Part shown: positions 25,617 through 34,654 of the stretch, piece after piece
Layout of the letters: the number at the start of each line of letters is the position of its first letter
Position numbering within the stretch: the stretch's first letter is position 1
From: JAFASC01 sp034669505
Lineage (GTDB): Bacteria > Pseudomonadota > Alphaproteobacteria > Rhizobiales > Beijerinckiaceae
Length of the DNA: 64,000 nucleotides
Assembly (NCBI GenBank): GCA_034669505.1
Contig: JAXDNJ010000039.1
Location: 47,670 to 111,669 of the forward strand
Direction: 5' to 3'
The notes under the pieces: model-generated
What the model saw: only the letters and a program-made list of their open reading frames with translations
The model's database searches: none
What the model was told of the DNA's origin: nothing
Made by a program: the position numbers and the translations under genes

Positions 25617-26657
25617 ATGCACATCACACGGCGGACAATGGTAGTCGCAGCTGGGGCAAGCGCCGCAAGCGCGCTCTCCGGCGGCGCAAACGCGCAGTCC
25701 TTCGAGTTCAAACCGAACCAGCGCTATCCCGATGTCTCAGTCCAGATCCTCGACCCGAGCTTCGCCAAATACCGGCTCTACAGCAGCAGCGTCGAGCTAC
25801 TCGCCACCGGCATGAGATGGGCCGAGGGACCCGTCTGGTTTGGCGATGGCCGCTTCCTTCTCGTCAGCGACATCCCGAACAACCGTATCATGCGCTACGA
25901 CGAGGCGACCGGCGCCTGGGGTGTGTTCCGTCAGCCCTCCAATTTCGCCAACGGCAATTCCCGCGACCGCCAGGGCAGACTGTTAAGTTGCGAGCACCTG
26001 ACCCGCCGTGTCACGCGCACGGAATATGACGGCGCGATCACGGTGCTTGCCGACAATTTCGACGGCAAGCGGCTCAACTCGCCGAACGACATCGTGTGTA
26101 AGTCGGATGGTTCTATCTGGTTCACCGACCCGACATTCGGCATCGGCGGCGAATGGGAGGGCGACAAGGCGACGCCGGAATTGCCGCATTCGGTCTATCG
26201 CATTGCGCCTGATGGCAAGCTCGGGCTCGTCACCTCGGAATTAGCCGGCCCGAACGGCGTTGCCTTCTCGCCTGACGAGAAGAAGCTCTACATCATCGAA
26301 TCGCGTGCCCAGCCGAGCCGCCTCATCTGGGGCTACGACGTCGGCGCCGACGGCGTGACCTTGTCCAACAAGACCAAGATCGTCGATGCCAACGGACCCG
26401 GCGCGCTCGATGGTTTTCGCGTCGATACCGAGGGAAATCTGTGGTGCGGCTGGGGCAGCAACGGCTCGCCTTCGGCGAAATCCGAGGACCTCGACGGCGT
26501 GATGGTGTTCAACCCCGAGGGTAAGGCCATCGGCTTCATCCGCCTGCCGGAGCGCTGCGCCAATCTCACTTTTGGCGGGCGCAAGAAAAACCGCTTGTTC
26601 ATGGCAAGCTGCCATTCGCTCTATGCGCTTTATGTCGAAGCGCGCGGCGCGGTTTGA
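25617..26657 (+). CDS. SMP-30/gluconolactonase/LRE family protein, Tat-exported
   Basis: This 346-aa six-bladed beta-propeller protein of the SMP-30/gluconolactonase family usually hydrolyses sugar lactones with a divalent metal. The N-terminus has a twin-arginine signal (HITRRTMVVAAGASAASALSGGANAQ), so it is folded before export to the periplasm. Family motifs include EGPVWFGDGRFLLVSDIPNNR, LNSPNDIVCKSDGSIWFTDPTFGI and GPNGVAFSPDEKKLYI. The substrate is not indicated by the neighbours: the tRNA-Gln gene is upstream and the oxidase operon converges 11 bases downstream. Confidence 0.9.
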   Translation: MHITRRTMVVAAGASAASALSGGANAQSFEFKPNQRYPDVSVQILDPSFAKYRLYSSSVELLATGMRWAEGPVWFGDGRFLLVSDIPNNRIMRYDEATGAWGVFRQPSNFANGNSRDRQGRLLSCEHLTRRVTRTEYDGAITVLADNFDGKRLNSPNDIVCKSDGSIWFTDPTFGIGGEWEGDKATPELPHSVYRIAPDGKLGLVTSELAGPNGVAFSPDEKKLYIIESRAQPSRLIWGYDVGADGVTLSNKTKIVDANGPGALDGFRVDTEGNLWCGWGSNGSPSAKSEDLDGVMVFNPEGKAIGFIRLPERCANLTFGGRKKNRLFMASCHSLYALYVEARGAV

Positions 26658-26668
26658 ACGGGCGCGGA

Positions 26669-27268
26669 TCACAAAATCGGGAAGCAGTAGACGAGATAGT
26701 AGATCGGCAGCCAGGCGCCGACGACAAAATACCAGTAGAAGGCGTTGTCGCTGACATCGGCGAAGCGTTTGGCGCGGCCGTGCTTCGTAAACATCAGCGC
26801 GGTGAGCACGACGGAATCGCCGACATCGGTGATGAGATGCGTCGCGTGCAGGCCGAGAAGAAACCAGATAATCGAGCCGTAGGCGTTCGAATCCCAGCGC
26901 GGAATCAGCATGTAGAATTCGACGAAGCGGATGGCGATCCCGACAATGCCAATCCCGGTCAGCAACACAAGAAGCCAGCGCACTTTGATGAGGTCGTGCG
27001 CATGTGCGGCGCGATCCACCATCGCGTTCGGGATGAGGCTGAGGAGCAGCAGGATCGTCAGCGCCGTTCCCGGCCAATGCACCGGGCGCGAAAAGCCGAG
27101 CGGCCAATGCGGATTGCTGAACGCGAGAAACAGGTACATCCCGATCGCGAGCGCGAAACCGGTGCCCTCGATCGCGCAAAAGCCGAGCGTGCCCCACCAG
27201 GTCGAAGCGCTCGTCCCGAAGCCGTAGGGCGGCAGGCTCGAAACATCGGCGACCGTGCGCGTCTTCAT
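26669..27268 (-). CDS. coxC: Cytochrome c oxidase subunit III-type protein
   Basis: This 199-aa membrane protein with about five helices is shorter than the seven-helix mitochondrial type and matches the compact subunit III of caa3-like bacterial oxidases. It shows WWGTLGFCAIEGTGFAL near the start, FVEFYMLIP and FLLGLHATHLITD. Its ATG overlaps the stop of coxA (ATGA at 27268-27265), so it is translationally coupled as the last gene of the oxidase operon. The stop lies 11 bases from that of the convergent SMP-30 gene. Confidence 0.88.
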   Translation of the reverse strand: MKTRTVADVSSLPPYGFGTSASTWWGTLGFCAIEGTGFALAIGMYLFLAFSNPHWPLGFSRPVHWPGTALTILLLLSLIPNAMVDRAAHAHDLIKVRWLLVLLTGIGIVGIAIRFVEFYMLIPRWDSNAYGSIIWFLLGLHATHLITDVGDSVVLTALMFTKHGRAKRFADVSDNAFYWYFVVGAWLPIYYLVYCFPIL

Positions 27269-29187
27269 TCCTCGTCTTCCTTCATGCTCTTCGGCCAGAA
27301 CCAGCCGACAAGCGTCACGCCGATGAGCGCGCTGCCCCAGACCGCCGCCCAGGGCGAGAAGATCGACGCGATGAAGGCAATTGTCGTCGCAATGGCTGCG
27401 ATCAGCGGCCAGATTGAGGAGTCCGGGGATGCCTCGCGCATTTCTGGCTGCGCATCGGCAAGCGTCGTGATGAGGATCTCGCGCGTGTTGACGCTGATGC
27501 CGGACACGATTGGCAGGCTGTCGCGCTCGGCCCAGAGCGGCGTCGCGTGCGTGACAAAGGGGATGTGATCGAAATTGTGCGGGGGAGGCGGCGAGGCTGC
27601 GAGCCATTCGAGCGTGCCGGCGTCCCACGGATTCGGCCCGGCGAGCGGGCCGACACGGGCGCTACGCAGCATATTGAAGAAGAACAGCGCGAAGCTCGCG
27701 ACGAGAATAAAAGCGCCGGCGCTGGAGAGCAGGTTCAACCCGTCCCAGCCGACGTCGGTCTGGTAGGTGTAGACTCGCCGCGGCATGCCCAGAATGCCGA
27801 GGATGTGCATCGGGAAGAACGCGACGTTGAAGCCGATGAAGGCGAGCCAGAAATTCCACACACCGAGACGCTCGCTCATCATGCGGCCGGTGATTTTCGG
27901 GAACCAGTAATAAGTGGCGCCGAGGAGCGGAAAGACCGCGCCGCCGATCAGCACATAATGGAAGTGCGCGACGACGAAATACGTGTCGTGCACCTGCAGA
28001 TCGATCGGGATCGAGGCGACCATCACGCCGGTCATGCCGCCGAGCACGAAGATGAAGAAGAAACCGAAGACGAAGAGGAGCGGCGTGCGGATCACCGGCG
28101 TGCCGGTGAGCAAAGTCGTCAGCCAGCAGAAAATCTGCAGACCGCTCGGGATCGCGATGAGCATGCTCATGATGGTGAAGAAACTCGCACCGAGCTCGGG
28201 CAGTCCCGTCGCGAACATGTGGTGCACCCACAGGCCAAAGGCGAGCATTCCGGTCGCAACAAGCGAGATGATGACAGCGACGTGGCCGAACACCGGACGG
28301 CGCGAGAACGTCTCGATGATCGCCGAAACCATACCCGTTCCGGGAATGAAGATGATGTACACTTCGGGGTGACCGAAGAACCAGAAGAGATGCTGGAACA
28401 GGATCGCGCTGCCGCCTTCCGACGGATTGAAGAAATGCGTGCCGATCAGGCGGTCGAGGATGAGGCTCGTCGAGGCGACCATCACTGCAGGCATGGCGAA
28501 GATGATCATGAAAGCGGTGACCAGCATCGCCCAGACGAACAGCGGGATGTCGGTCAGTGTCATCCCCGGCGCGCGGTGCTTGAAGACGGTGACGATCGTC
28601 TCGACGGCAACCGCCATCGATGAGACCTCGGTAAACGTGATCATCTGCGCCCAGACGTCGGCGCGTTTGCCGATGCCGTATTGCGGGCCGGACAAGGGCA
28701 CGTAAGCAAACCAGCCGACATCGGGCCCGATGTCGAGAATGAACGAGACCCAGAGGAACACGCCGCCGGCGAGATACATCCAGTAGGAGTAGGCGCCGAC
28801 CTTGCCGAAGGCGATGTTGCGCGTGCCGACCATCAGCGGCACGAGATACATCGAGAAGGCCTGCATGACCGGCACGGCGAACAGGAACATCATGTTCGCG
28901 CCATGTGTCGTAAAAATCTGGTTGTAGAGGTCGGGCCCGACGACGTGCTGCTCCGGGCGCGCCAGCTGCAGGCGAATGATCGCCGCAAGCAGGCCGCCGA
29001 GCGCCAGCATGACGAACGCAGTGACGAGATAACGTCTGCCGATCTCCTTGTGATCGACGGTTGTCAGCCAGCCAATGAGTCCGGGCCGGCGTCCCCATGT
29101 ATAGGCGAGGCGTTCGCGCAGTTCCGCATCTTCGAGGCCGGTATCGCGCTGGTTGGCACGGCGGGGCGTTGCAGCAGCGCGCGGCAT
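27265..29187 (-). CDS. coxA: Cytochrome c oxidase subunit I
   Basis: This 640-aa haem-copper oxidase catalytic subunit carries the haem and CuB ligand motifs: TTHGANMMFLF for the low-spin haem, FGHPEVYIIFIPG with the CuB His and the cross-linked Tyr, HHMF for CuB, and HDTYFVVAHFHYVL for the binuclear centre. The Glu in GHPEV places it in the A1-type group. The C-terminus extends past the usual twelve helices with two more hydrophobic segments (SSIWPLIAAIATTIAFIA and following). Its ATG overlaps the stop of coxB (TAATG at 29189-29185). It reduces oxygen to water while pumping protons in the inner membrane. Confidence 0.95.
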   Translation of the reverse strand: MPRAAATPRRANQRDTGLEDAELRERLAYTWGRRPGLIGWLTTVDHKEIGRRYLVTAFVMLALGGLLAAIIRLQLARPEQHVVGPDLYNQIFTTHGANMMFLFAVPVMQAFSMYLVPLMVGTRNIAFGKVGAYSYWMYLAGGVFLWVSFILDIGPDVGWFAYVPLSGPQYGIGKRADVWAQMITFTEVSSMAVAVETIVTVFKHRAPGMTLTDIPLFVWAMLVTAFMIIFAMPAVMVASTSLILDRLIGTHFFNPSEGGSAILFQHLFWFFGHPEVYIIFIPGTGMVSAIIETFSRRPVFGHVAVIISLVATGMLAFGLWVHHMFATGLPELGASFFTIMSMLIAIPSGLQIFCWLTTLLTGTPVIRTPLLFVFGFFFIFVLGGMTGVMVASIPIDLQVHDTYFVVAHFHYVLIGGAVFPLLGATYYWFPKITGRMMSERLGVWNFWLAFIGFNVAFFPMHILGILGMPRRVYTYQTDVGWDGLNLLSSAGAFILVASFALFFFNMLRSARVGPLAGPNPWDAGTLEWLAASPPPPHNFDHIPFVTHATPLWAERDSLPIVSGISVNTREILITTLADAQPEMREASPDSSIWPLIAAIATTIAFIASIFSPWAAVWGSALIGVTLVGWFWPKSMKEDEE

Positions 29188-30197
29188 TATTTCAATCCGA
29201 TCAAATAGGCGGTGACGGCGTTGAGCTCGTCCGGCCCAAGGTGAACCGGCGGCATGTTCACGCCGGGCTTCAGGCCATGCGGATCGGCGATCCAGGCGGC
29301 GAGGCTTCCCATGTTCAGCGGCAGGACGCCGGCGCCGATATAGGCGCGGCTGCCGACATGCGTCAGATCTGGGCCGACCGTTCCGCCAGCTGGCGTGCCG
29401 CGGATCGTGTGGCAGAGCGCGCAGGGTTTGCTGACGAATACCTGCGCGCCCTTGGCGCGGTCGCTCTCCTGCGGCGTCGCCGCTGCGGCTCGTTGCGCCG
29501 CCTGCCAATTCTCGAACGCGTCGGCCGCCTCGGCGACGATCAAGAAACTCATATGCGCATGCTGCAAGCCGCAGAATTCCGCACACTGGCCGCGATAAAT
29601 GCCGGGCCTTTGCGCCAAAAGCTCGATCGAATTGTTATGCCCCGGAATGAGGTCCTGCTTACCCGCAAGGCTCGGCACCCAGAAGCTGTGGATCACGTCG
29701 GTGCTTTCGAGCGACAAACGTATCGGCGTGCCGACGGGGATGTGAAGCTCGTTTGCGGTCGTAAACATTTCGCCTGGTGTCGCGCCGTCGTAGCGCACCT
29801 CCCACCACCATTGGTGGCCGATCAAGCGGACACCGGCAGTCGCAGCGCGCCCGGCAAAGAGCGGGCGCTGCGTGACGAAGCTCAACGCGGTCAGGATCGC
29901 AACGGTGAGCGCGGTGGCGGCCAGCAGCGAACCGACAATCCAGCTGTTGCGCCGATGTTTTTCATCATCGAGCATCGCAGCGTGCAGCGAAACCGCCGCG
30001 CGGTGCCGGCGCCGGATGACGATCGCGACGGCGATCATCACCGCAAGCCAGATCAAGCCAAGCACGATCGTGAAGGTGAGCGTCAGTGACCAGATGCGCT
30101 CGGCTTCAGCGCCCGCGTGATTTGCCGCCGATTGCCAATCACGGCAGCCCGAGAGCGCGCCCGCGAGAATGAAGAGGCAGGCGAGGCGGCGGATCAT
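29187..30197 (-). CDS. coxB: Cytochrome c oxidase subunit II with fused cytochrome c domain (lipoprotein)
   Basis: The 336-aa product has a lipobox (LAGALSGC, Cys18), two transmembrane helices, a cupredoxin domain with the CuA site (GQCAEFCGLQHAHM), and a C-terminal cytochrome c domain with CALCH and a distal Met (NMPPVHLG region). The fusion is characteristic of caa3-type oxidases, where electrons pass from a soluble or membrane-bound cytochrome c through the fused haem and CuA to subunit I. The start overlaps the stop of the upstream cytochrome c gene (TGATG at 30199-30195). Confidence 0.94.
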   Translation of the reverse strand: MIRRLACLFILAGALSGCRDWQSAANHAGAEAERIWSLTLTFTIVLGLIWLAVMIAVAIVIRRRHRAAVSLHAAMLDDEKHRRNSWIVGSLLAATALTVAILTALSFVTQRPLFAGRAATAGVRLIGHQWWWEVRYDGATPGEMFTTANELHIPVGTPIRLSLESTDVIHSFWVPSLAGKQDLIPGHNNSIELLAQRPGIYRGQCAEFCGLQHAHMSFLIVAEAADAFENWQAAQRAAAATPQESDRAKGAQVFVSKPCALCHTIRGTPAGGTVGPDLTHVGSRAYIGAGVLPLNMGSLAAWIADPHGLKPGVNMPPVHLGPDELNAVTAYLIGLK

Positions 30198-30769
30198 CAC
30201 TTGCCGAGCCCCGTCGTCGGGCCGGCAGCTTTCTCGAAAGTAGCATCGCGCCGGCTCTCGCCCGGCAGGTTCGACATCGCGTCGTCGCGCGAAGGCGCGG
30301 CGGCGCTCGGCACCTTGCCGCCCATCGACACAACATAGGCGGCGATCTGCCAAATCTGATCGTCGGTGATCTTGCCGCGGAAGGACGGCATGCCGTTCGG
30401 GCGGCCCTCGCGAATCGTCGCGACGATGTTCTCGATCGAACTGCCGTAAATCCACTGGTTGTCGATCAGCGCAGGGCCCATGCCGCCGCCGCCATTCGAA
30501 TGACACCCCGAGCAGTTCATTTGCTTGAACAGCGTCTTTCCCTGCGCGAGCTGGTAGGCATTCTTCTGGTAGTCCTCGCCCTTCTTCGTGCGGGCCGTGA
30601 CCGGCGGATTACCCCCAGGCGAGAGTTCGACCATCGCGTTCGTCAGCGGGATTTCGGCGCCGGCAGGATCGGGGCGGATGTCGCGGATTTCGCGCTTGCA
30701 CGCGCCGAGCATCGAGATCGAGGCCGCGAGAGCGACGAAGGTCGACACAGGCCTTCGCGAGCCTTGCAT
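30197..30769 (-). CDS. Cytochrome c lipoprotein
   Basis: The 190-aa product begins MQGSRRPVSTFVALAASISMLGAC, a lipoprotein signal with Cys24. One c-type haem motif CSGCH (in MNCSGCHSN) and a downstream candidate Met ligand (GMPSFRGKITDDQIWQIAAYV) form a class I cytochrome c domain. It is the first gene of the oxidase operon and the likely electron donor to the CoxB cytochrome domain, anchored to the outside of the inner membrane. The frame is open 69 bases further upstream, but only the chosen start gives a signal peptide. Confidence 0.88.
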   Translation of the reverse strand: MQGSRRPVSTFVALAASISMLGACKREIRDIRPDPAGAEIPLTNAMVELSPGGNPPVTARTKKGEDYQKNAYQLAQGKTLFKQMNCSGCHSNGGGGMGPALIDNQWIYGSSIENIVATIREGRPNGMPSFRGKITDDQIWQIAAYVVSMGGKVPSAAAPSRDDAMSNLPGESRRDATFEKAAGPTTGLGK

Positions 30770-30890
30770 GCGATGCACCAACCTCAGCGTTTCCAGCCGC
30801 TCTCGTTCTAACGCTTCCCCGAAGCGGGGAATTAACAAAAGCTGTTCCGGTTCCGCTGCCGTAGAGTGGGCCGTGGCCCCGGCGGAGCGG

Positions 30891-31892
30891 TCAGGCGGGT
30901 TTCGCCACCTGCGCTGCGCGTCGTCGCGCCCGGAAATGCAGGCGCTGCGCTTTCAGCCATTGCCGAGCCATTGTGCGGCGAATGCTGAGCTTATCATTCG
31001 CAAGGATGGTCATGAAGCGCTCGACCAGCTCGTAGATCACGACGTCTGGCCTCACCCGTTTGATGAAGGCCCAGTCGAGATTGCTCGACCAGACGAACTC
31101 GACATCGCGCGCCGTCTCGGCGAGCATCGCAGTGAGCGCATCTCCTCGTTGCGACGAGAAGGAATCCCCGAAGATGAGGATCTTCTTCTTCGCCGCGGCT
31201 GGCGTGCGATTGAGATAGCGCACATGCGTTCCGACGTGGATCGCCGCACCGAATTCCGGCGTCTCAAGATAGCGTGCGATCGCGTTATGATAAACGCGAG
31301 TGGACTTCATTCTAAAGTCGTAGAATTTGACCGGCTCGTAAATCGGCGGGTCGAACTTGCTGCCCATGTCGAGCTTGCCGTCGATCGATTGATGCGCACG
31401 CGAGAGAAGGTCGGGCTCCGGCGCAATTCCGATCCGCTCGCAGAGCAAACGGTAGGCAAAGTAACAGCCTTCGCCGCTCCAGTGCGAGTCGGTCTTGAAG
31501 TAGAGCCGCCCTTTCTCCGGCGCGGTCCGGAACGGCTCGACCAGGTCAAGATAGACATGGGCGTAAGGCGAGCCCCGCAGCATTTCGCGCAAGCGCACTG
31601 CGGGCGAGAGCCTCCAGTCGACGATCGGCGGTTCCCAAAGCTTGTCATCGTAGATGGTCAATTTTTCCGGAACATGCGTGTGAACGTATTGGATGCCCAT
31701 TTCCTTGAGGCGCCGGGCGCGACGCTCGATCAAATCGGCCCATTTGCGGACCGCACTATCCGACAATAAGGCGCTATCGCGATCGTAAAGCGAGCTGACG
31801 GAGTTGGAGCCGCCGATCAGAAAAAGCCAGCCGTCGCGGCCTTTGTGCACGAAGCTGTCGTCGAATGTGGGTGCCTTCGGCGTACCGGCCAT
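30891..31892 (-). CDS. AlgX/AlgJ-like SGNH-type O-acetyltransferase-related protein
   Basis: The 333-aa protein matches the SGNH domain of alginate acetylation proteins AlgX/AlgJ. It has GRDGWLFL at 18-25, the DxHW pair in FKTDSHWS (Asp135, His137) and a GDSFS block with Ser244 as nucleophile. Such enzymes transfer acetyl groups onto polysaccharides in the periplasm. Here no signal peptide or membrane anchor is visible, which is unusual, so it may act in the cytoplasm or on another acyl transfer. It follows the GST gene by 6 bases in the run with the carbamoyltransferase, suggesting action on the same glycan or metabolite. Confidence 0.78.
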   Translation of the reverse strand: MAGTPKAPTFDDSFVHKGRDGWLFLIGGSNSVSSLYDRDSALLSDSAVRKWADLIERRARRLKEMGIQYVHTHVPEKLTIYDDKLWEPPIVDWRLSPAVRLREMLRGSPYAHVYLDLVEPFRTAPEKGRLYFKTDSHWSGEGCYFAYRLLCERIGIAPEPDLLSRAHQSIDGKLDMGSKFDPPIYEPVKFYDFRMKSTRVYHNAIARYLETPEFGAAIHVGTHVRYLNRTPAAAKKKILIFGDSFSSQRGDALTAMLAETARDVEFVWSSNLDWAFIKRVRPDVVIYELVERFMTILANDKLSIRRTMARQWLKAQRLHFRARRRAAQVAKPA

Positions 31893-31898
31893 GCCGCG

Positions 31899-32597
31899 TC
31901 AGCCCTTCGCGACCGCCGCGGTCTGTCCGAACAGCACTTTGCGCGCTTCGTCCGTGATCGGCTGTTTTTGCACCCACGGCTCGCCGGCCTCATAGGCGCG
32001 TAGTACAGCGGGCCGGGCGCGGATCGTCTCGAACCAGCGTTTGAGGTTGGGGAAGTCGTCGAGGTTTTGCTCGTGGCGCTTCCACGGCACGATCCAGGGA
32101 TAGCTCGCCATGTCGGCAATGGAGTAGTCGCCGGCGACGAATTTGCTCTTCGAAAGCTGCCTTTCGAGCACGCCGTAGAGACGGTTGGTCTCGTTCACAT
32201 AGCGATCGACTGCGTATTGGATTTTTTCAGGCGCATAGATGTTGAAATGGCCGTTCTGTCCGGCCATGGGCCCGAGCCCGCCCATCTGCCAGAACAGCCA
32301 TTCGAGAACCCGCGTGCGCCCGCGCAGATCTGAAGGAATGTACTTGCCGGTCTTCTCGGCCAGGTAGAGGAGGATTGCACCGGATTCGAAAACGGGGATC
32401 GGCGCGCCGCCGCCTTTGGGTTCGGTGTCGACGATCGCCGGCATGCGATTGTTAGGCGCGATCTTCAAGAACTCGGGCGTGAACTGCTCGCCCTTGCCGA
32501 TGTTGACGGGATGGATCTTGTAGGGCACGCCCGCTTCTTCCAGGAAGATCGTGATCTTGTGTCCGTTCGGGGTCGGCCAATAGTGCAGATCGATCAT
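31899..32597 (-). CDS. Glutathione S-transferase family protein (YfcG/YghU-like)
   Basis: This 232-aa protein has an N-terminal thioredoxin-fold domain (IDLHYWPTPNGHKITIFLEEAG, then NNRMPAIVD and ESGAILLYLAEK for glutathione binding) and an all-helical C-terminal domain. The TPNGHK start matches the Nu-class/YfcG group, which often has disulfide-bond reductase activity toward small thiols and uses Thr/Asn rather than Tyr/Ser/Cys. It is embedded between the carbamoyltransferase and AlgX-like genes. Whether it takes part in that pathway or is only co-located is not clear. Confidence 0.88.
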   Translation of the reverse strand: MIDLHYWPTPNGHKITIFLEEAGVPYKIHPVNIGKGEQFTPEFLKIAPNNRMPAIVDTEPKGGGAPIPVFESGAILLYLAEKTGKYIPSDLRGRTRVLEWLFWQMGGLGPMAGQNGHFNIYAPEKIQYAVDRYVNETNRLYGVLERQLSKSKFVAGDYSIADMASYPWIVPWKRHEQNLDDFPNLKRWFETIRARPAVLRAYEAGEPWVQKQPITDEARKVLFGQTAAVAKG

Positions 32598-32622
32598 GCG
32601 CGTTTCTTCTCCTGCCGACAGC

Positions 32623-34458
32623 TTAATCGAGTTCGACGGATTCGTGATATGTGCTCTTCAGCGTCGGATCTTGCCGGTCCTTGTGGAGGACGCAATTGCC
32701 GACGACCAGCATCTCGATTTCCGTTCCCATGAAACAGCGGAATGCTTCTTCCGGCGTGCAGACGATCGGCTCGCCGCGAACGTTGAACGACGTGTTGACG
32801 AGAACCGGACACCCCGTTGCTTCTTTGAATGCGCTCAGGAGCTGCCAATAGACCGGATTGGTTTCGCGATGCACGGTCTGGACGCGGGCGGAATAGTCGA
32901 CATGCGTCACTGCCGGAATCTCCGAGCGCTGCACGTTGAGCTTGTCGATGCCGAAGAGCTTTTGCTCGTCCGCACTCATCGCGCGACGGCGCCGCTCGAC
33001 CACGTCGGCGACGAGCAGCATGTAAGGACTATCCTCGTCGAGTTCGAACCAGTCGCCGACGTCCTCGCGCAGCACTGACGGGGCGAAGGGGCGGAAACTC
33101 TCGCGGTATTTGACCTTGAGATTGAGAATACGCTGCATCGCCGGCGAGCGCGCGTCGCCGAGAATGGAGCGGGCGCCAAGCGCACGCGGGCCGAACTCCA
33201 TGCGACCCTGAAACCAGCCGACGGCCTTGTCGTTTTGCAAGGCGTCAACCGTCTCGGCGATCATCTCGCCGCGGGTGCAGCGCGTGAAACTCGCGCCGAG
33301 AGCGGAGAGGCGCGAGCCAACAACGTCATCTGAGAACGAGGGGCCGAGATAGGCGCCCTTCATTGCGTCGATCGCATTGTGCGTCGATCGCGGCACAGAA
33401 TCGTGCATGTGCTGCCCAGCGAGCGCCGCGCCGAGCGCGCCGCCGGCGTCGCCCGCCGCCGGCTGAATCCAGATGCGGTCGAACTTGCCGTCACGCAGCA
33501 CCTTGCCGTTGGCAACGCAGTTCAGGGCGACGCCACCGGCGAGGCAGAGATTGCGCTCGCCGGTCTCTTCCGCAATCGAGCGCGTCAGGCGCAGCACGAT
33601 CTCTTCCGTGACGGCCTGCACCGAGGCGGCAAGATCCATATGCCGCGGCGTCAAGAGTTCGTTTGGGGCTCGCGCCGGCGCGCCGAAAAGTTCATCGAAC
33701 GCCGCGTTGGTCATCTTCAGACCGGTGCAATAGTCGAAATAATCCTGGTTCAAACGGAACGACCCGTCGGGCTTCAGGTCGACGATTTTGTCCAGGATGA
33801 TCTGCGCATATTTCGGCTCGCCGTAAGGCGCGAGCCCCATCACCTTGTACTCGCCGGAATTGACCTTGAAGCCCGTGTAGTACGTGAAAGCCGAATAGAG
33901 CAGGCCAATCGAATGCGGGAAGTGAATCTCCTTCGCGACGCTGATGTCGCTGCCGTTGCCGATGGCGAGACTCGTTGTCGCCCATTCGCCGACGCCGTCC
34001 ATCGTCAGAATCGCGGCGCGTTCAAAAGGCGAGGGGAAGAAGGCCGACGCCGCGTGGCTTAAATGATGCTCCGTGAATAGCAGGCGCCCGGTCAAATCCT
34101 CACCGTCGGACAATTCCGACAATTCGTCCGCCAGCAGCTTCTTCTGAAAGAGCTTTTCCTTGAGCCAGAGCGGAATGGCCATACGGAAGGAGCGAAACCC
34201 GCGCGGCGAAAAGGCGAGATAGGTCTCAAGCAGGCGCTCGAATTTCAGGAACGGCTTGTCGTAGAACGCAATCTGATCGACGTCGCCCAGCGAAACGCCG
34301 GCCTCTTCCAGGCAATAGCGGATGGCATGCGCGGGAAAGCCGCTGTCGTGGCGCTTGCGGGTGAAGCGCTCCTCCTGCGCCGCGGCGATGATCTCGCCAT
34401 CGCGCACGATCGCGGCGGCGCTGTCGTGATAGAACGCGGAGATGCCGAGCGAGATCAC
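32623..34458 (-). CDS. Carbamoyltransferase (NodU/CmcH/TobZ family)
   Basis: This 611-aa enzyme moves a carbamoyl group from carbamoyl phosphate, by way of an adenylate, onto a hydroxyl of a sugar or secondary metabolite. The N-terminal Kae1-like domain begins GISAFYHDSAAAIVRDGEI with the conserved metal-site His; the motif QEERFTRKRHD follows. The C-terminal domain has FGPRALGARSIL and VNTSFNVRGEPIVCTPEEA. Full length. It is flanked by a DUF5989 gene (34 bases upstream) and an SxtJ-like gene, a trio seen in other bacteria near surface-glycan or toxin loci. The acceptor is unknown; the nearby epimerase suggests a glycan. Confidence 0.93.
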   Translation of the reverse strand: MISLGISAFYHDSAAAIVRDGEIIAAAQEERFTRKRHDSGFPAHAIRYCLEEAGVSLGDVDQIAFYDKPFLKFERLLETYLAFSPRGFRSFRMAIPLWLKEKLFQKKLLADELSELSDGEDLTGRLLFTEHHLSHAASAFFPSPFERAAILTMDGVGEWATTSLAIGNGSDISVAKEIHFPHSIGLLYSAFTYYTGFKVNSGEYKVMGLAPYGEPKYAQIILDKIVDLKPDGSFRLNQDYFDYCTGLKMTNAAFDELFGAPARAPNELLTPRHMDLAASVQAVTEEIVLRLTRSIAEETGERNLCLAGGVALNCVANGKVLRDGKFDRIWIQPAAGDAGGALGAALAGQHMHDSVPRSTHNAIDAMKGAYLGPSFSDDVVGSRLSALGASFTRCTRGEMIAETVDALQNDKAVGWFQGRMEFGPRALGARSILGDARSPAMQRILNLKVKYRESFRPFAPSVLREDVGDWFELDEDSPYMLLVADVVERRRRAMSADEQKLFGIDKLNVQRSEIPAVTHVDYSARVQTVHRETNPVYWQLLSAFKEATGCPVLVNTSFNVRGEPIVCTPEEAFRCFMGTEIEMLVVGNCVLHKDRQDPTLKSTYHESVELD

Positions 34459-34492
34459 GCGGCGATTCCGAAAGTTTGCGGCCGCAGTCGCA

Positions 34493-34645
34493 TCAGAAAA
34501 TCGTGTAGATAAACGGCGCGATAGCCGAGCCTTTGGTGAGGACCAAGAGCCCGCCGAGCAGAACCATCATGACCAGGATCGGAACGAGCACGAATTTGCG
34601 GCGCGCGCGGATGAACTGCCAAAGCTCCGCAATGATCGACAACAT
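34493..34645 (-). CDS. DUF5989 family small membrane protein
   Basis: A 50-aa protein of the form MLSIIAELWQFIRARRKFVL followed by one transmembrane helix (VPILVMMVLLGGLLVLT) and a short tail ending FIYTIF, matching DUF5989. It is found on the minus strand from ATG at 34645 to TGA at 34495-34493. Such proteins recur next to NodU-type carbamoyltransferases and SxtJ-like proteins and may anchor the complex to the inner membrane; this role is inferred from context only. Confidence 0.85.
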   Translation of the reverse strand: MLSIIAELWQFIRARRKFVLVPILVMMVLLGGLLVLTKGSAIAPFIYTIF

Positions 34646-34654
34646 GGGGCGTCC

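Noticed and set aside
27547..28623. A 358-codon plus-strand frame opposite coxA
   Set aside because: Very biased composition (Asp, Glu, Arg, His) typical of the antisense of a membrane protein in GC-rich DNA; no motif.
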